Source of the DNA: Candidatus Accumulibacter conexus
GTDB taxonomy: Bacteria > Pseudomonadota > Gammaproteobacteria > Burkholderiales > Rhodocyclaceae
Direction of reading: 5' to 3'
Assembly (NCBI GenBank): GCA_017592775.1
Contig: JAGFNJ010000009.1
Location: 42,073-106,072, forward strand
Length of the DNA stretch: 64,000 nt
Part shown: positions 34,569 through 43,177 of the stretch, piece after piece
Layout: every line of letters starts with the position of its first letter
Numbering within the stretch: position 1 is the first letter of the stretch
The notes under the pieces: model-generated
Databases searched by the model: none
The model's input: only the letters and a program-made list of their open reading frames with translations
What the model was told of the DNA's origin: nothing
Position numbers and translations under genes: made by a program

Positions 34569-34765
34569 TCGGTCGACTCATGACCCAGATCCTGGCATTC
34601 TCCAGGCAGATTAAGTCACGGGCTCGCGTCGTCGGCGAGCGCCCGGACGATGCCTTGTCCAGGTCATTGGCGCTTTCCAGCCTGGCGACCTTGCTGTTTC
34701 GCCAGCCGGACTCGCCGTCCGTCGACCGCGGGTGAACGCCAACGTCGGAGCACGTCGAATACCCC

Positions 34766-35215
34766 ATGCACACTTACCCGCTCGTCTTCTTCTTGCACGT
34801 GCTCGCCGCCACAGTGTGGACCGGGGGGCATCTGGTGCTCGCCTTCACGGTGCTTCCGCGTGCGCTGCGTGCGCGCGATCCGGAAGTTCTGCTCGCTTTC
34901 GAATCCGGCTTCGAACGCATCGGCATGCCCGCCCTGCTGGTGCAAGTGGTCAGTGGCCTCTGGCTCGCGCACACGCTGGTGCCAGACGTGGCCGCCTGGT
35001 TCACTGCGTCCAACCCGCCCGCCCGGCTGATCGCATGCAAGCTCGCACTCCTGGCGATCACCGTCCTCACTGCCCTGGACGCGCGCCTCCGGATCATTCC
35101 TCGGCTGAGCGCACAAACGCTTCCGGCCCTGGCCCACAGGGTCTACCTGGTGACGCTGGTTTCCGTCCTGTTCGTCCTCGTCGGGGTGTCGTTTCGTGGC
35201 GGGCTGCTGGCGTGA
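34766..35215 (+). CDS. CopD-like integral membrane protein
   Basis: A 149-residue membrane protein with four predicted helices. The first holds His10 in VFFLHVLAATVWTGGHLVLA, the conserved heme- or copper-type His-x-W-GGH pattern of CopD/DUF2269-type proteins; then GMPALLVQVVSGLWLAHTL, RLIACKLALLAITVLTALD and RVYLVTLVSVLFVLVGVSF. Probably involved in copper or redox handling at the membrane. The start ATG at 34766 is upstream of the family's usual beginning by few residues. The 197 bases before it contain no gene. Confidence 0.82.
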   Translation: MHTYPLVFFLHVLAATVWTGGHLVLAFTVLPRALRARDPEVLLAFESGFERIGMPALLVQVVSGLWLAHTLVPDVAAWFTASNPPARLIACKLALLAITVLTALDARLRIIPRLSAQTLPALAHRVYLVTLVSVLFVLVGVSFRGGLLA

Positions 35216-35218
35216 CGC

Positions 35219-35760
35219 CGCCGTGCGGTCCGGAAGGCGATCGTCAGAGCAGCGCGTGCCGGAAGTCGTCGATCGGCAGTCCGCGACCCGTCGTCAGCCT
35301 CACCTCGTCGTCGTCGAGGACGCGGCCGGTATCGTCGATCATCTGCCGCCACGCTGCCAGCGCATCGCGGGTGTAACCCTCAGCCGCGGCGAGGTTGTCG
35401 GCCGCGGGCGATCCTCCGCGTCGCTCGTCACGCCAACCGCTGCCGCTGCATCGGCCATGTCCTGACCGCCCCGACAAACAGCGACTCGACCCGGGCCGGA
35501 AAGGGTGGGCGGCCAAGCATCCAGCATAGGTGCTGCGGCCGCCGCAGCGCAAGTAGCCCATTGCCGCGCGCGGGGGATTTTCTCTTCGGAACGTGTCGCT
35601 CGTTTCGGCCGGCAGCCAGGCGAGCCTGATCGATCGGCACCAATCGACTGCAGTCTTGCCGCTGCTGCCGCGGCATGGTTACACTGACGCGGTGCAACGC
35701 GGCTTGCAACAGCACGACCGAAGAACTCCCGATCCACCCAAGCACTGCGAGTTGACCAGA
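35219..35760 (-). pseudogene. Collapsed copy of the CRISPR-CHAT block
   Basis: Read on the minus strand from 35760 leftward, this stretch matches in order: the CHAT upstream region (equivalent to 29700-29411), the CHAT N-terminus (AAAAVGVTSDAEDR), an internal TPR piece (NLAAAEGYTRDALAA against NLVAAESYARDALAA, 28.65 kb), a later piece (AWRQMIDDTGRVL, 27.8 kb), and finally the Cas2-B tail (GRGLPIDDFRHALL against GRGLPLEDFGHALL, 7.24 kb). The left border GGCGATCGTCAGAGCAGCGC equals 7229-7248. The order and orientation are those of the intact 22-kb block with everything between deleted. The reading frame changes between pieces, so nothing here is functional as protein. Confidence 0.85.
35656..35685 (+). 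promoter_or_regulatory. Candidate rightward promoter, copy 2
   Basis: TTGCCG (35656-35661), 18 bases, TACACT (35680-35685), identical in layout to the site at 29605-29634. It points at the small gene starting at 35762, 76 bases on. Confidence 0.35.
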
Positions 35761-35761
35761 A

Positions 35762-36124
35762 ATGAGCCTCAGCGACGACCCGCACATCGATGTGTGCCAG
35801 GACATCGAGACCGGCCTGAAGGCCGAGTATGAGCGGCACCCCACCTTGACCGACACGATGTGCATCTTCGGGCTCGAAAATGCGAAGGTCGCGGCCAAAC
35901 AGGCATTCGGCTTCGCAAGGAACGAGAAGCTTGCGCGGACCCCGGTGACGGGTGGCATCGTGGACTGGTGCGTACACGTTGCCACCGAGCGCGTCGACAG
36001 GATCAATGCACTGACGCTCAGGGAGTTCAATGCCCGACTCGACAAGATCATTCGCTCTGTCCGGCGGCACTCCAAGGACGGTCCTCGCGCCTACTACGAG
36101 TTCATCAGGCACTATGTGCCCTGA
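35762..36124 (+). CDS. Hypothetical protein next to the relic
   Basis: A 120-residue soluble, largely helical protein (DVCQDIETGLKAEYERHPTL, then ENAKVAAKQAFGFARNEKLA, INALTLREFNARLDKIIRSV). It lies immediately after the collapsed CRISPR-CHAT copy, downstream of the duplicated promoter candidate. It ends 241 bases before the HATPase-DUF4325 gene. I do not recognise a family; the well-spread charged residues argue for a real gene. Confidence 0.65.
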   Translation: MSLSDDPHIDVCQDIETGLKAEYERHPTLTDTMCIFGLENAKVAAKQAFGFARNEKLARTPVTGGIVDWCVHVATERVDRINALTLREFNARLDKIIRSVRRHSKDGPRAYYEFIRHYVP

Positions 36125-36306
36125 GAACCGGAACCTCTCCACCGACGCCAGGACAGGTGTCGGTGCAGCGACCCGTCGCTCCGGGGAGGCCAACTGTGCG
36201 TTTCAGCCCGCCCTGAGGAGGCTCACCCCGAGCGGCAAAAGGAACTGCGGCAAATCCATGGTGGTCGAGTTCCAGCTCTCGCGCCCCTTCTCCGAGTCCC
36301 TCATTG

Positions 36307-36336
36307 TTCACAACATGAGCATCTTTAATTTACAAT
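36307..36336 (+). promoter_or_regulatory. Promoter of the HATPase-DUF4325 gene
   Basis: TTCACA (36307-36312), 18-base spacer, TACAAT (36331-36336): five of six matches to each box, in an AT-rich island that contrasts with the GC-rich surroundings. The ATG at 36366 is 30 bases downstream. TTTACAA at 36329-36335 recurs at 36351-36357, a direct repeat around the expected start point that could be an operator for the encoded winged-helix protein. Confidence 0.55.
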
Positions 36337-36365
36337 GGAACTCTCGTTGGTTTACAACCTAGGCG

Positions 36366-37400
36366 ATGGCGAAGCCCTCAAGATTCGAAGATCTGGTCTG
36401 GACCGTCACCACGGACGTTGCTGAGCACCCGCGCGACCTCACCCGGCACTACGCCGATCGCCTGGGCGTATCCCGAGTCGCCGCAAACAAGTACATCCAG
36501 CGTCTTGAGCGAGAGGGGTGGATCGCTCGCAGCGGGCCCTCGACTCATCCTGTCTTCAGCCCCGGGTACAAGCGAAAAGTCGCGCGTAGATACCCGCTCT
36601 CGGGTCTCGAGGAGCATGTTGTCTGGGAGAAGGATTTCAGACCCTACTTCAGCCTGGCCCGAAACATCCAGAGCATCGTGAGCCACGGGTTCACTGAAAT
36701 GGTCAACAACGCCATTGATCACTCGGCCGGGAAGTCGGTTTACATCGGGACTAGCCAGGATGAAAGCACGCTTCGAGTGATCATTTCTGACGATGGCGTC
36801 GGAATCTTCGCGAAGATTGCCGCGGCACTGGGTCTGCCTGACATGAGACAGGCGCTCTTCGAGCTGGCGAAGGGGAAGCTGACGACGGATCCAGGCAAAC
36901 ACACCGGAGAAGGGGTCTTCTTCACCTCGCGCATGTTTGACGCGTTCGAGATCAGTGCGAATGGTCTGCAGTTCAATCACGACGCAAGCTCGCGTCACGA
37001 TTGGCTGCAGGAAGCGCCGGGCGTCTTCCCGAATGGGACGGCGGTCTTCATGCGGATTGCACTCGACTCCAGTCGAACCACCGCGGAAGTCTATTCTCAG
37101 TTCACCGCTGCTCCTGAAGACTACGACTTCTCGAAGACCATCGTTCCAATGAGGCTTGCGAAATTCGGTGACGAACAACTGGTGTCACGTTCTCAAGCGA
37201 AGCGACTGATCGCCCGATTTGATCGATTCCGGGCGGTGATTCTTGACTTCGCGGATGTCCAGGAGATTGGGCAGGCTTTCGCCGACGAGCTGTTCAGAGT
37301 CTATGGGGACAGCCATCGAGCAGTTGAGTTGCTGCCACAGAACATGACGGAACAAGTCGAGAAAATGTGGCTTCGTGCTGTTGCGCCGCGGAGCAGCTAG
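36366..37400 (+). CDS. Winged-helix / HATPase / DUF4325 regulator
   Basis: A 344-residue protein in three parts. Residues ~1-65 are a winged helix (YADRLGVSRVAANKYIQRLE, then EGWIARSG). Residues ~95-235 are a histidine-kinase-type ATPase with N box EMVNNAIDHS, G1 IISDDGVGIFAKI and G2 KHTGEGVFFTSR. Residues ~255-335 are a STAS-like DUF4325 domain (VILDFADVQEIGQAFADELF). No phospho-accepting His was found. Such proteins resemble anti-sigma/partner-switching modules fused to a DNA-binding domain, so an ATP-regulated transcription factor is likely. Codon use is less GC-biased than in neighbours, hinting at transfer. Confidence 0.85.
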   Translation: MAKPSRFEDLVWTVTTDVAEHPRDLTRHYADRLGVSRVAANKYIQRLEREGWIARSGPSTHPVFSPGYKRKVARRYPLSGLEEHVVWEKDFRPYFSLARNIQSIVSHGFTEMVNNAIDHSAGKSVYIGTSQDESTLRVIISDDGVGIFAKIAAALGLPDMRQALFELAKGKLTTDPGKHTGEGVFFTSRMFDAFEISANGLQFNHDASSRHDWLQEAPGVFPNGTAVFMRIALDSSRTTAEVYSQFTAAPEDYDFSKTIVPMRLAKFGDEQLVSRSQAKRLIARFDRFRAVILDFADVQEIGQAFADELFRVYGDSHRAVELLPQNMTEQVEKMWLRAVAPRSS

Positions 37401-37695
37401 CGACGCGGTCCAACGAACAAGGATGGATCGTGCGAAGCCCATGTCGGTTTCGCCACCCCCGAATCCGCTTCGAGGCCGGCAAGGTCAAGGTCGAGTTGCT
37501 GCTCCGTGCCGCGTAGCCTGCTGGCGGCAAGCTGATAGCCAGGCAGGCGGGTGCGGGCGAGCTTCGGTGGCCGTGTCCGGCGCCCACGCGACTGCGCGCT
37601 GCTCGGCTCGCCAGGCGGCATGGCGCCGCGCCTGTCGGATGTCCTGCCGCTCCAGCCGGTCCCGGCCTCCGTCTCTGGCGTGCCCCATTGCCGCC
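37401..37695. other. Intergenic region, nothing identified
   Basis: 295 bases between the convergent HATPase-DUF4325 and patatin genes. GC-rich with open frames on both strands; I see no gene, terminator stem of note or repeat. Confidence 0.4.
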
Positions 37696-39900
37696 TCACG
37701 GCGTCCCGAGGAACAGGTACAGGTTCTGGTAGCCGCCGACATCGCCCGAGCTGGAATAGCCGTAGCCGAGGAAGACCGGCCCGAAGGGCGTCTCGCCGCC
37801 GACGAAGATTGCCGTCGAGTTGAGCCAGCTCTTGAGCCGCGTTTCGGTGTAGGGTGTGCCGATGCGTGCGGTCTCGAGCAGCAGGCCCATGCGCAGGTCG
37901 CCACGCAGGCCGAGCGGCAGGCGGCCGATGATGCGTTCGGCGCGCAGGTTGCCGTAGGTGATGTCGTCGCCCTTGAGCTGGCCGATGCCGAAGGCGGTCA
38001 TGTTGAACATGCCGCCGAGCTGGCCGGCGTCGTAGAGCGGCAGGTGACCGACGGGCGAGCCCTGGTAGGTCGCGCGGCCGCTCAGGACCCAGTCGCCGAC
38101 GCTGTGAAAGATGCCGGCGCGGGCGTCGAGGCGACTGTAGTTCTCGGCCGGCGACTCGAAGTAGCGCGCACCGGAGTACCAGCCGGTCGTCGGGAAGTAG
38201 AGGCGGTCGGTCTGGTCGAGGTCGATCTGGCCAAACCAGCCACCGTACACCTTCGATTCATCCGGCAGCAAGGGCGAACCGATGTTGAGCTTCGGCTGCC
38301 AGAGCCTCTGGTCCCAACCCGCGCGCATCTGCCCGATGGTGCCGAAGTTGATGCCGCCGACGACCTTGCCGCTGCCGCGAACGACCCGGTACTCGGCGAG
38401 CTGGTTGTTGTCCTGGTAGAGCGTGCTCAACTCGCTGCCGTAACGCAGGTTGGTCTCAAAGAAATAGCGCTGCGCGGGGTCGAGTGGCTGGTAGTAATCG
38501 AAGTCGAGATAGTTCTTGGATCCGATTTCCGCCCCGAACACGACTTCGCCACCGAGGCGATTGATCAGGGTCTTGTGGTAGGCGGCGCGCAAGGTGTAGG
38601 TCGAGTCGCTCTTGAAGTTGGTGTCGAGGTTGATGCCATAACGCAGGTAGTCGGGCCCCCAGCTTTTCTCCTGCGGCGTCACGCGCAGGGTGTTGCGGTC
38701 GCGCAGGGTGGTGATCAGCGAGTAATCGACGTTCTCGTAGTAGCCGTCGCCGTAGGCCTTGTTCAGCGAGTCGTTGAGCCTCTCCGTGTCCATGATGTCG
38801 CCCGGCCCGAGGCGCAGGTGCTTCTCGAGCATCACCGGGTTGACGCGCCGCAGGCCGGCGATCTCGACTTCATCGACGCGTGGCAGCGGGCCGGGAGCGC
38901 CCCGCTTCTGCGCCACCCAGGCGGCGTAATCGGACTCGCTGACCGACAGCCGGGCGAGTTGCGCGGCGACGGCCTCGGCGGCGCTGGCGCCGCGATCGGC
39001 GGTTTCGGAAGTGCGCTTGAAGTCGCCGGCAGTGATGCCTTCGAGGTCGGGCTTGATGTAGACGTCGGTCGGTTTCAGCGTCGCCAGCGAGCGGCCGACG
39101 TTCTGTTCGGTGAGGATGTTGATCATCTGCGCCGCGACGCTGAGCAGGCTGCCGATCTCGTCGGCCTTGAGCAGCGGCGAACCGACGTTGACGGCGATGA
39201 CGACGTCTGCCAAGCAGCGATCACGCGCCTCGCCGATCGGCACGTTGTCGACGAGGCCGCCATCGACCAGCCGCTGACCGTCGATGTCGACCGGCGACAT
39301 CAGGCCGGGCACCGACATGCTGGCGCGCATCGCCGCCGACAGCGGCCCGCTGCGAAACACCACCCGCGTGCCGTGCACGATGTCGGTGGCGATGATCGAC
39401 AGCGGCAGCGGCAGGTCCTCGACGCGCCGATGGCCGTACTGGTCGCCGATGAGTTGATTGAAGAAGAGCTTGATCTTCTGACCGGTGACGATGCCGGTCT
39501 GGTAACGCAGCCCGCCGCCGTCGACGCCGGTCTCCGATGCCGGCAGGAAGCGTTTGTCCTGCACCTTGTTGCGGAAGTTGCGATCGGCGAACGGCGGCTT
39601 GTCCTGAAAGAGTTCATCCCAGTCGGCGCGCGCCAGCTCGGCGCGCATCGTCGCTGGTGCCATGCCGCTGGCGTAGACGCCGGCGACGAGTGCGCCCATG
39701 CTGGTGCCGGCGACGCAGTCCACGGGCACGCGCAGCTTCTCGAGAACCTCGAGAACGCCGATGTGCGCCGCACCGCGCGCTCCGCCGCCGCCGAGAACGA
39801 GGCCGACGCGTGGTCGCGTCGGCGGCTCGCCGGCGGCGGCGAGCGCGCTCACGAGAAGCAGGACGATGAGCAGCAATCGCTGCCGGATCGGTCGGTGCAT
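37696..39900 (-). CDS. PlpD-type patatin phospholipase with outer-membrane barrel
   Basis: A 734-residue type Vd autotransporter. Signal peptide at 1-22 (RQRLLLIVLLLVSALAAA). Patatin domain follows: GLVLGGGGARGAAHIGVLEV (oxyanion loop), AGTSMGALVAG with Ser67, and RLVDGGLVDNVPIG with Asp213 of the Ser-Asp dyad. A POTRA-like linker (EVEIAGLRRVNPVMLEKHLR) leads to a ~330-residue 16-stranded barrel ending in YQNLYLFLG. The lipase is delivered to the cell surface through its own barrel. It stands alone on the minus strand. Confidence 0.93.
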   Translation of the reverse strand: MHRPIRQRLLLIVLLLVSALAAAGEPPTRPRVGLVLGGGGARGAAHIGVLEVLEKLRVPVDCVAGTSMGALVAGVYASGMAPATMRAELARADWDELFQDKPPFADRNFRNKVQDKRFLPASETGVDGGGLRYQTGIVTGQKIKLFFNQLIGDQYGHRRVEDLPLPLSIIATDIVHGTRVVFRSGPLSAAMRASMSVPGLMSPVDIDGQRLVDGGLVDNVPIGEARDRCLADVVIAVNVGSPLLKADEIGSLLSVAAQMINILTEQNVGRSLATLKPTDVYIKPDLEGITAGDFKRTSETADRGASAAEAVAAQLARLSVSESDYAAWVAQKRGAPGPLPRVDEVEIAGLRRVNPVMLEKHLRLGPGDIMDTERLNDSLNKAYGDGYYENVDYSLITTLRDRNTLRVTPQEKSWGPDYLRYGINLDTNFKSDSTYTLRAAYHKTLINRLGGEVVFGAEIGSKNYLDFDYYQPLDPAQRYFFETNLRYGSELSTLYQDNNQLAEYRVVRGSGKVVGGINFGTIGQMRAGWDQRLWQPKLNIGSPLLPDESKVYGGWFGQIDLDQTDRLYFPTTGWYSGARYFESPAENYSRLDARAGIFHSVGDWVLSGRATYQGSPVGHLPLYDAGQLGGMFNMTAFGIGQLKGDDITYGNLRAERIIGRLPLGLRGDLRMGLLLETARIGTPYTETRLKSWLNSTAIFVGGETPFGPVFLGYGYSSSGDVGGYQNLYLFLGTP

Positions 39901-39958
39901 GGTGTCTGTCCTTTTTTGGCAGGGTGTGGCGCGCGCTGCCAGTGCTGCGTGGCGGCGG

Positions 39959-40204
39959 TCAGGTGGCGGGCAGCGACGTCAGGATCGTCAGCGCGGCGCG
40001 CGCGTGTTCGACGGCGTCGCGGCCGAGGCTGGTCAGGTAGCCGCCGTCGACCTGCGTCACCAGGCCCTTGGCATGCAGCCGCCGGGTGGCGGCGATGATC
40101 GCCGGCTCGGCGGTGCTGTGGATCTTGATTCCCTGCTGCGTGCTGTCGAGGTCGAAATGCACCAGGGTGTTGAGTTCGGCGACGAGGTCGGGAGTGAAGG
40201 GCAT
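39959..40204 (-). CDS. TIGR02647-family small protein
   Basis: An 81-residue protein: MPFTPDLVAELNTLVHFDLD at the start and AATRRLHAKGLVTQVDGGYL later match the TIGR02647 family of gamma/betaproteobacteria. The second half looks like a winged-helix turn, so DNA binding is possible. It starts about 75 bases before the SelO gene's end, on the same strand. Confidence 0.88.
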   Translation of the reverse strand: MPFTPDLVAELNTLVHFDLDSTQQGIKIHSTAEPAIIAATRRLHAKGLVTQVDGGYLTSLGRDAVEHARAALTILTSLPAT

Positions 40205-40278
40205 GGCGGATCCAGGGCAGCGGAAAGAGGGCAGTGACGGGCGACGCCCGTCATTCTAGCGCCTGACGAGGGCGTTTT

Positions 40279-41832
40279 TCAGGAGCTGCAGGAAAGCATC
40301 GAGCAGCCGGCACGGTGGCGTGCCCAGTCGGGCCGCCTGGCGCTGAAGGCTTCGCGTCCGGGCTGCTCGTCGTACGGCCGGCGCAGGACTTCGAGCAGCT
40401 CATGGATCATCTGTCCGTCGCCCTGATCGGCGCGGTCGATCGCCTGCTGCGCGAGATAGTTGCGCAGCACGAAGCGCGGGTTGACGGCGTTCATCGCCGC
40501 GACACGCAGTTCCGGCGGCCGTCCGTCGAGTCGCAGGCGGGCGGCGTAGCGCTGCAGCCAGCCCGCGAGCCCGGGGCCGTGCCGCTGCCGCAGGTCGGCG
40601 CGGTAGAAGGTGTCGTCGAACAGTTGCGGCTGCGGTCGTTCGGGGTCGAGCAGCGCCAGCGAGCGGAAAAAGGCGGTCATGTCGATCTCGGCACGGTGCA
40701 TCAGGGCGAACAGATCCTCGAGCAGTTGCGCATCGTCGTGCCGCCATTCGCGCAGGCCGAGCTTGGCGGCATAGGCGGTACAGAAATCGCTGGCGTAGGC
40801 TTCGTCGTAACGTTCGAGACCGGCGAGCAGGTCGTCCGGCCGTGGCAGCAGCGCGGCGAGCGCATCGGCGAGACGTTCAAGGTTCCAGCGGGCGATCGCC
40901 GGCTGGCGGGCGAAGCAGTAGCGCCGGCTCGATGCGTCGGTGGTGTTCGGTGTCCAGCCGGGGTCGAAGTTGTCGACCCAGCCGTAGGGGCCATAGTCGA
41001 TCGTCAGGCCGATGATCGACATGTTGTCGGTGTTCATCACGCCGTGCACGAAGCCGACACGCATCCAGTGGGCGATCAGCCGCCCGGTCCGCTCGCAGAC
41101 CTCGGTGAACCAGCGAACGATTTCCACCGGCGTGTCGCTGGCGAAGCCGGGAAAGTCACGGTCGATGGTGAAGGCGACGAGCCGCCGCAACAGATCGAGG
41201 TCGTTGCGCGCCGCCGGCAGTTCGAAGTGGCCGAAGCGGATGAATGAGGGCGCGACGCGGCAGACGATGGCGCCCGGCTCGGCGACCGGATGGCCGTCGT
41301 AGAACATGTCGCGGATGACGGTCTCGCCGGTTGCGACGAGGCTGAGCGCGCGCGTCGTCGGCACGCCGAGGTGGTGCATCGCCTCGCTGCAGAGGAACTC
41401 GCGGAGCGACGAGCGCAGAACGGCGCGGCCGTCGGCGCGGCGCGCATACGGTGTCGGTCCGGCGCCCTTGAGCTGCAGTTCGAAGCGCTCGCCGCGGCGG
41501 TTGATCGCCTCGCCGAGCAGGATCGCACGGCCGTCGCCGAGCTGCCCGGCCCACTGGCCGAACTGATGCCCGCCATAACAACTGGCGTAGGCAGCCATCC
41601 CGGGCAACAGGCGGTTGCCGGCGAGGGCTTCGAGCAACATGGGCGATGCCATCGCCGCGTCGTCGAGGTCGAGCGCCGCCGCCACCTCGCGCGAATGGGC
41701 GAGCAGTCGCGGTGCCGCCACCGGCGTCGGCTCGATCGGTGACCAGAAGGCGCCATGGACCTGCCGCGGCAGCGGGCTGCGCAGCGGCTCACCGGGCAGC
41801 TCGCGGACGTAGCGGTTGTCGAAGTTCAGCAT
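40279..41832 (-). CDS. selO: SelO protein adenylyltransferase (YdiU)
   Basis: A 517-residue pseudokinase-fold enzyme that transfers AMP to Ser/Thr/Tyr of other proteins. [14 protein letters not shown] is the family start. [20 protein letters not shown] is the nucleotide loop, [20 protein letters not shown] the inverted ATP-binding segment with its Lys, and [20 protein letters not shown] the metal-binding catalytic block. The C-terminus GCSMLSCSS keeps the cysteine pair used for redox control. The start is ATG 41832; the earlier open frame is non-homologous. Confidence 0.95.
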   Translation of the reverse strand: MLNFDNRYVRELPGEPLRSPLPRQVHGAFWSPIEPTPVAAPRLLAHSREVAAALDLDDAAMASPMLLEALAGNRLLPGMAAYASCYGGHQFGQWAGQLGDGRAILLGEAINRRGERFELQLKGAGPTPYARRADGRAVLRSSLREFLCSEAMHHLGVPTTRALSLVATGETVIRDMFYDGHPVAEPGAIVCRVAPSFIRFGHFELPAARNDLDLLRRLVAFTIDRDFPGFASDTPVEIVRWFTEVCERTGRLIAHWMRVGFVHGVMNTDNMSIIGLTIDYGPYGWVDNFDPGWTPNTTDASSRRYCFARQPAIARWNLERLADALAALLPRPDDLLAGLERYDEAYASDFCTAYAAKLGLREWRHDDAQLLEDLFALMHRAEIDMTAFFRSLALLDPERPQPQLFDDTFYRADLRQRHGPGLAGWLQRYAARLRLDGRPPELRVAAMNAVNPRFVLRNYLAQQAIDRADQGDGQMIHELLEVLRRPYDEQPGREAFSARRPDWARHRAGCSMLSCSS

Positions 41833-41902
41833 CGGCCGCGCCGGCTGGTGACGGGACGCCGGGGCCGGCAGCCGCTGCCGGCGGCGGAGCGGGCGACGGG
41901 GC

Positions 41903-42892
41903 TCAGCCGCGCCGCACCAGGTCGACGATCTGCGCCGTGTCGAGCGTCCTCGCCCGCGCCTGCATCTCCGGCAGGTAACGGGTCTGCAGGCCTTTGGCCT
42001 CGCCGAGAACACGCTCGAAGCTGTCGCGCAGCATCTGTGTCGAAAAGCTGCGGCCACCGGCGTAGTAGCGCCTGGCGACGTGGCCGAGGGCGTAGGTGCT
42101 GGCGAAGCTCATTCCCGAGCTGACCGCCTGCTTGCCGATGCCACCGAGCATCTTGCCGCCGACCTTGCCGAGCAGGCCGCCGAGCAGCTTGCGGCCGGCC
42201 TGCTCGAGATACTGCGAGGTGAGGCCGACGCCGAGCGTGGCGAGAAAATCCTTGATGTGCGTGCGATCGAGTTCGAAGCCGTAGGACTTGCCGATGCGGT
42301 AGACGAGCTTCATCTGCAACGGGATGATCGCCATCGTCGACAGCGACTCGGGCAGCAGCTCGAGCGCGCCGTTGAGGATCGCGGCGTTGAGGATCGCCTT
42401 GTCGATCTCGTCTTCGCTCATCGTCGAGGCGTAGCCGGCAGCGGCGGCGGCCGGCGCCGCCGGCGAGACTGGCGGCGTCGCCGCTTCGCTGCCGGCGCTG
42501 TGGCCCCAGGCCACCGGCAGCGCGGCGATCGCCTCGGCCTGCTGCGAATACGCGGCCGACTGCTGCGCGTCGAGCGCCAGCGCGGCGCGCAGGTCGGCGA
42601 GGAACTGCTTCTCCGGCGGCGACTGGACGCCGTCGGCGTCGCAGACGCAGACCGCCATCTCGAAGGAGAGCTGGCGGGCTTCGGGGCTCGTCAGCATGGC
42701 AACCGCAGCGGGCATCGAGACGCGCTTGAGCAGCACGTCTTGGTACAGTGCGGCGAGGTTGATCGAAGCTTCACCGGCGAGCGCGTCGGCGATCCGCTTC
42801 AGTTCCGCACGCTCGGACTCGTCCTTGCTACCATCGGCGAAGGCGGCCATCAGGCTGAGGGTGAGGATGGCTTTCTGTTCCTGCTCGTTCAT
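41903..42892 (-). CDS. TerB-like / DUF697 two-domain protein
   Basis: A 329-residue protein. Residues ~1-120 are a TerB-like acidic helical domain ([20 protein letters not shown] and [20 protein letters not shown]). An Ala/Pro linker follows at ~125-155. Residues ~160-300 carry a DUF697 (YcjF-like) membrane-associating helical region: [20 protein letters not shown], then [20 protein letters not shown] and a glycine-rich hydrophobic run. DUF697 proteins work at the membrane, often with GTPases. GGAGAC precedes the ATG. Role unknown, possibly stress-related. Confidence 0.8.
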   Translation of the reverse strand: MNEQEQKAILTLSLMAAFADGSKDESERAELKRIADALAGEASINLAALYQDVLLKRVSMPAAVAMLTSPEARQLSFEMAVCVCDADGVQSPPEKQFLADLRAALALDAQQSAAYSQQAEAIAALPVAWGHSAGSEAATPPVSPAAPAAAAAGYASTMSEDEIDKAILNAAILNGALELLPESLSTMAIIPLQMKLVYRIGKSYGFELDRTHIKDFLATLGVGLTSQYLEQAGRKLLGGLLGKVGGKMLGGIGKQAVSSGMSFASTYALGHVARRYYAGGRSFSTQMLRDSFERVLGEAKGLQTRYLPEMQARARTLDTAQIVDLVRRG

Positions 42893-43177
42893 GCTGCACG
42901 TCTCCTGTCATCTCGACCGCTTATGGCCGCGGCCGCCGGTGGGAAGTTCCGCAGGATACAGCGCTGCGGGCGGCGAGCATAGGGCCTTGCGCGGCGTCGG
43001 CGGATTGCCGGCATCGCGGCCGCCGCCGTTGGCGACGCCGGGCTTGGCTGCCGCGCCGTCTTGCCGACATCGCGGGAATCGCTGCGCCAGCGAAGCGACG
43101 AGCGCTGCCCGCATCCCCGAGCCTTCTTGCGCGTCGGGGCGAAGCGGGGCGCGTGGTGCGCCGGCGCGACGCCCACC
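42893..43177. other. Intergenic region, nothing identified
   Basis: 285 GC-rich bases between the TerB/DUF697 gene's start and the end of the sensor kinase gene. It must contain the promoter of the former. No convincing boxes, RNA gene or repeat seen. Confidence 0.4.

Noticed and set aside
35762-36124. Homology between this gene and the one at 29913-30362, since both follow copies of the same flank
   Set aside because: The two proteins show no shared motifs, lengths or composition when compared by eye.
37375-40098. A 907-codon plus-strand frame opposite the patatin gene
   Set aside because: Antisense shadow of a clear signal peptide-patatin-barrel protein; no recognisable domain.
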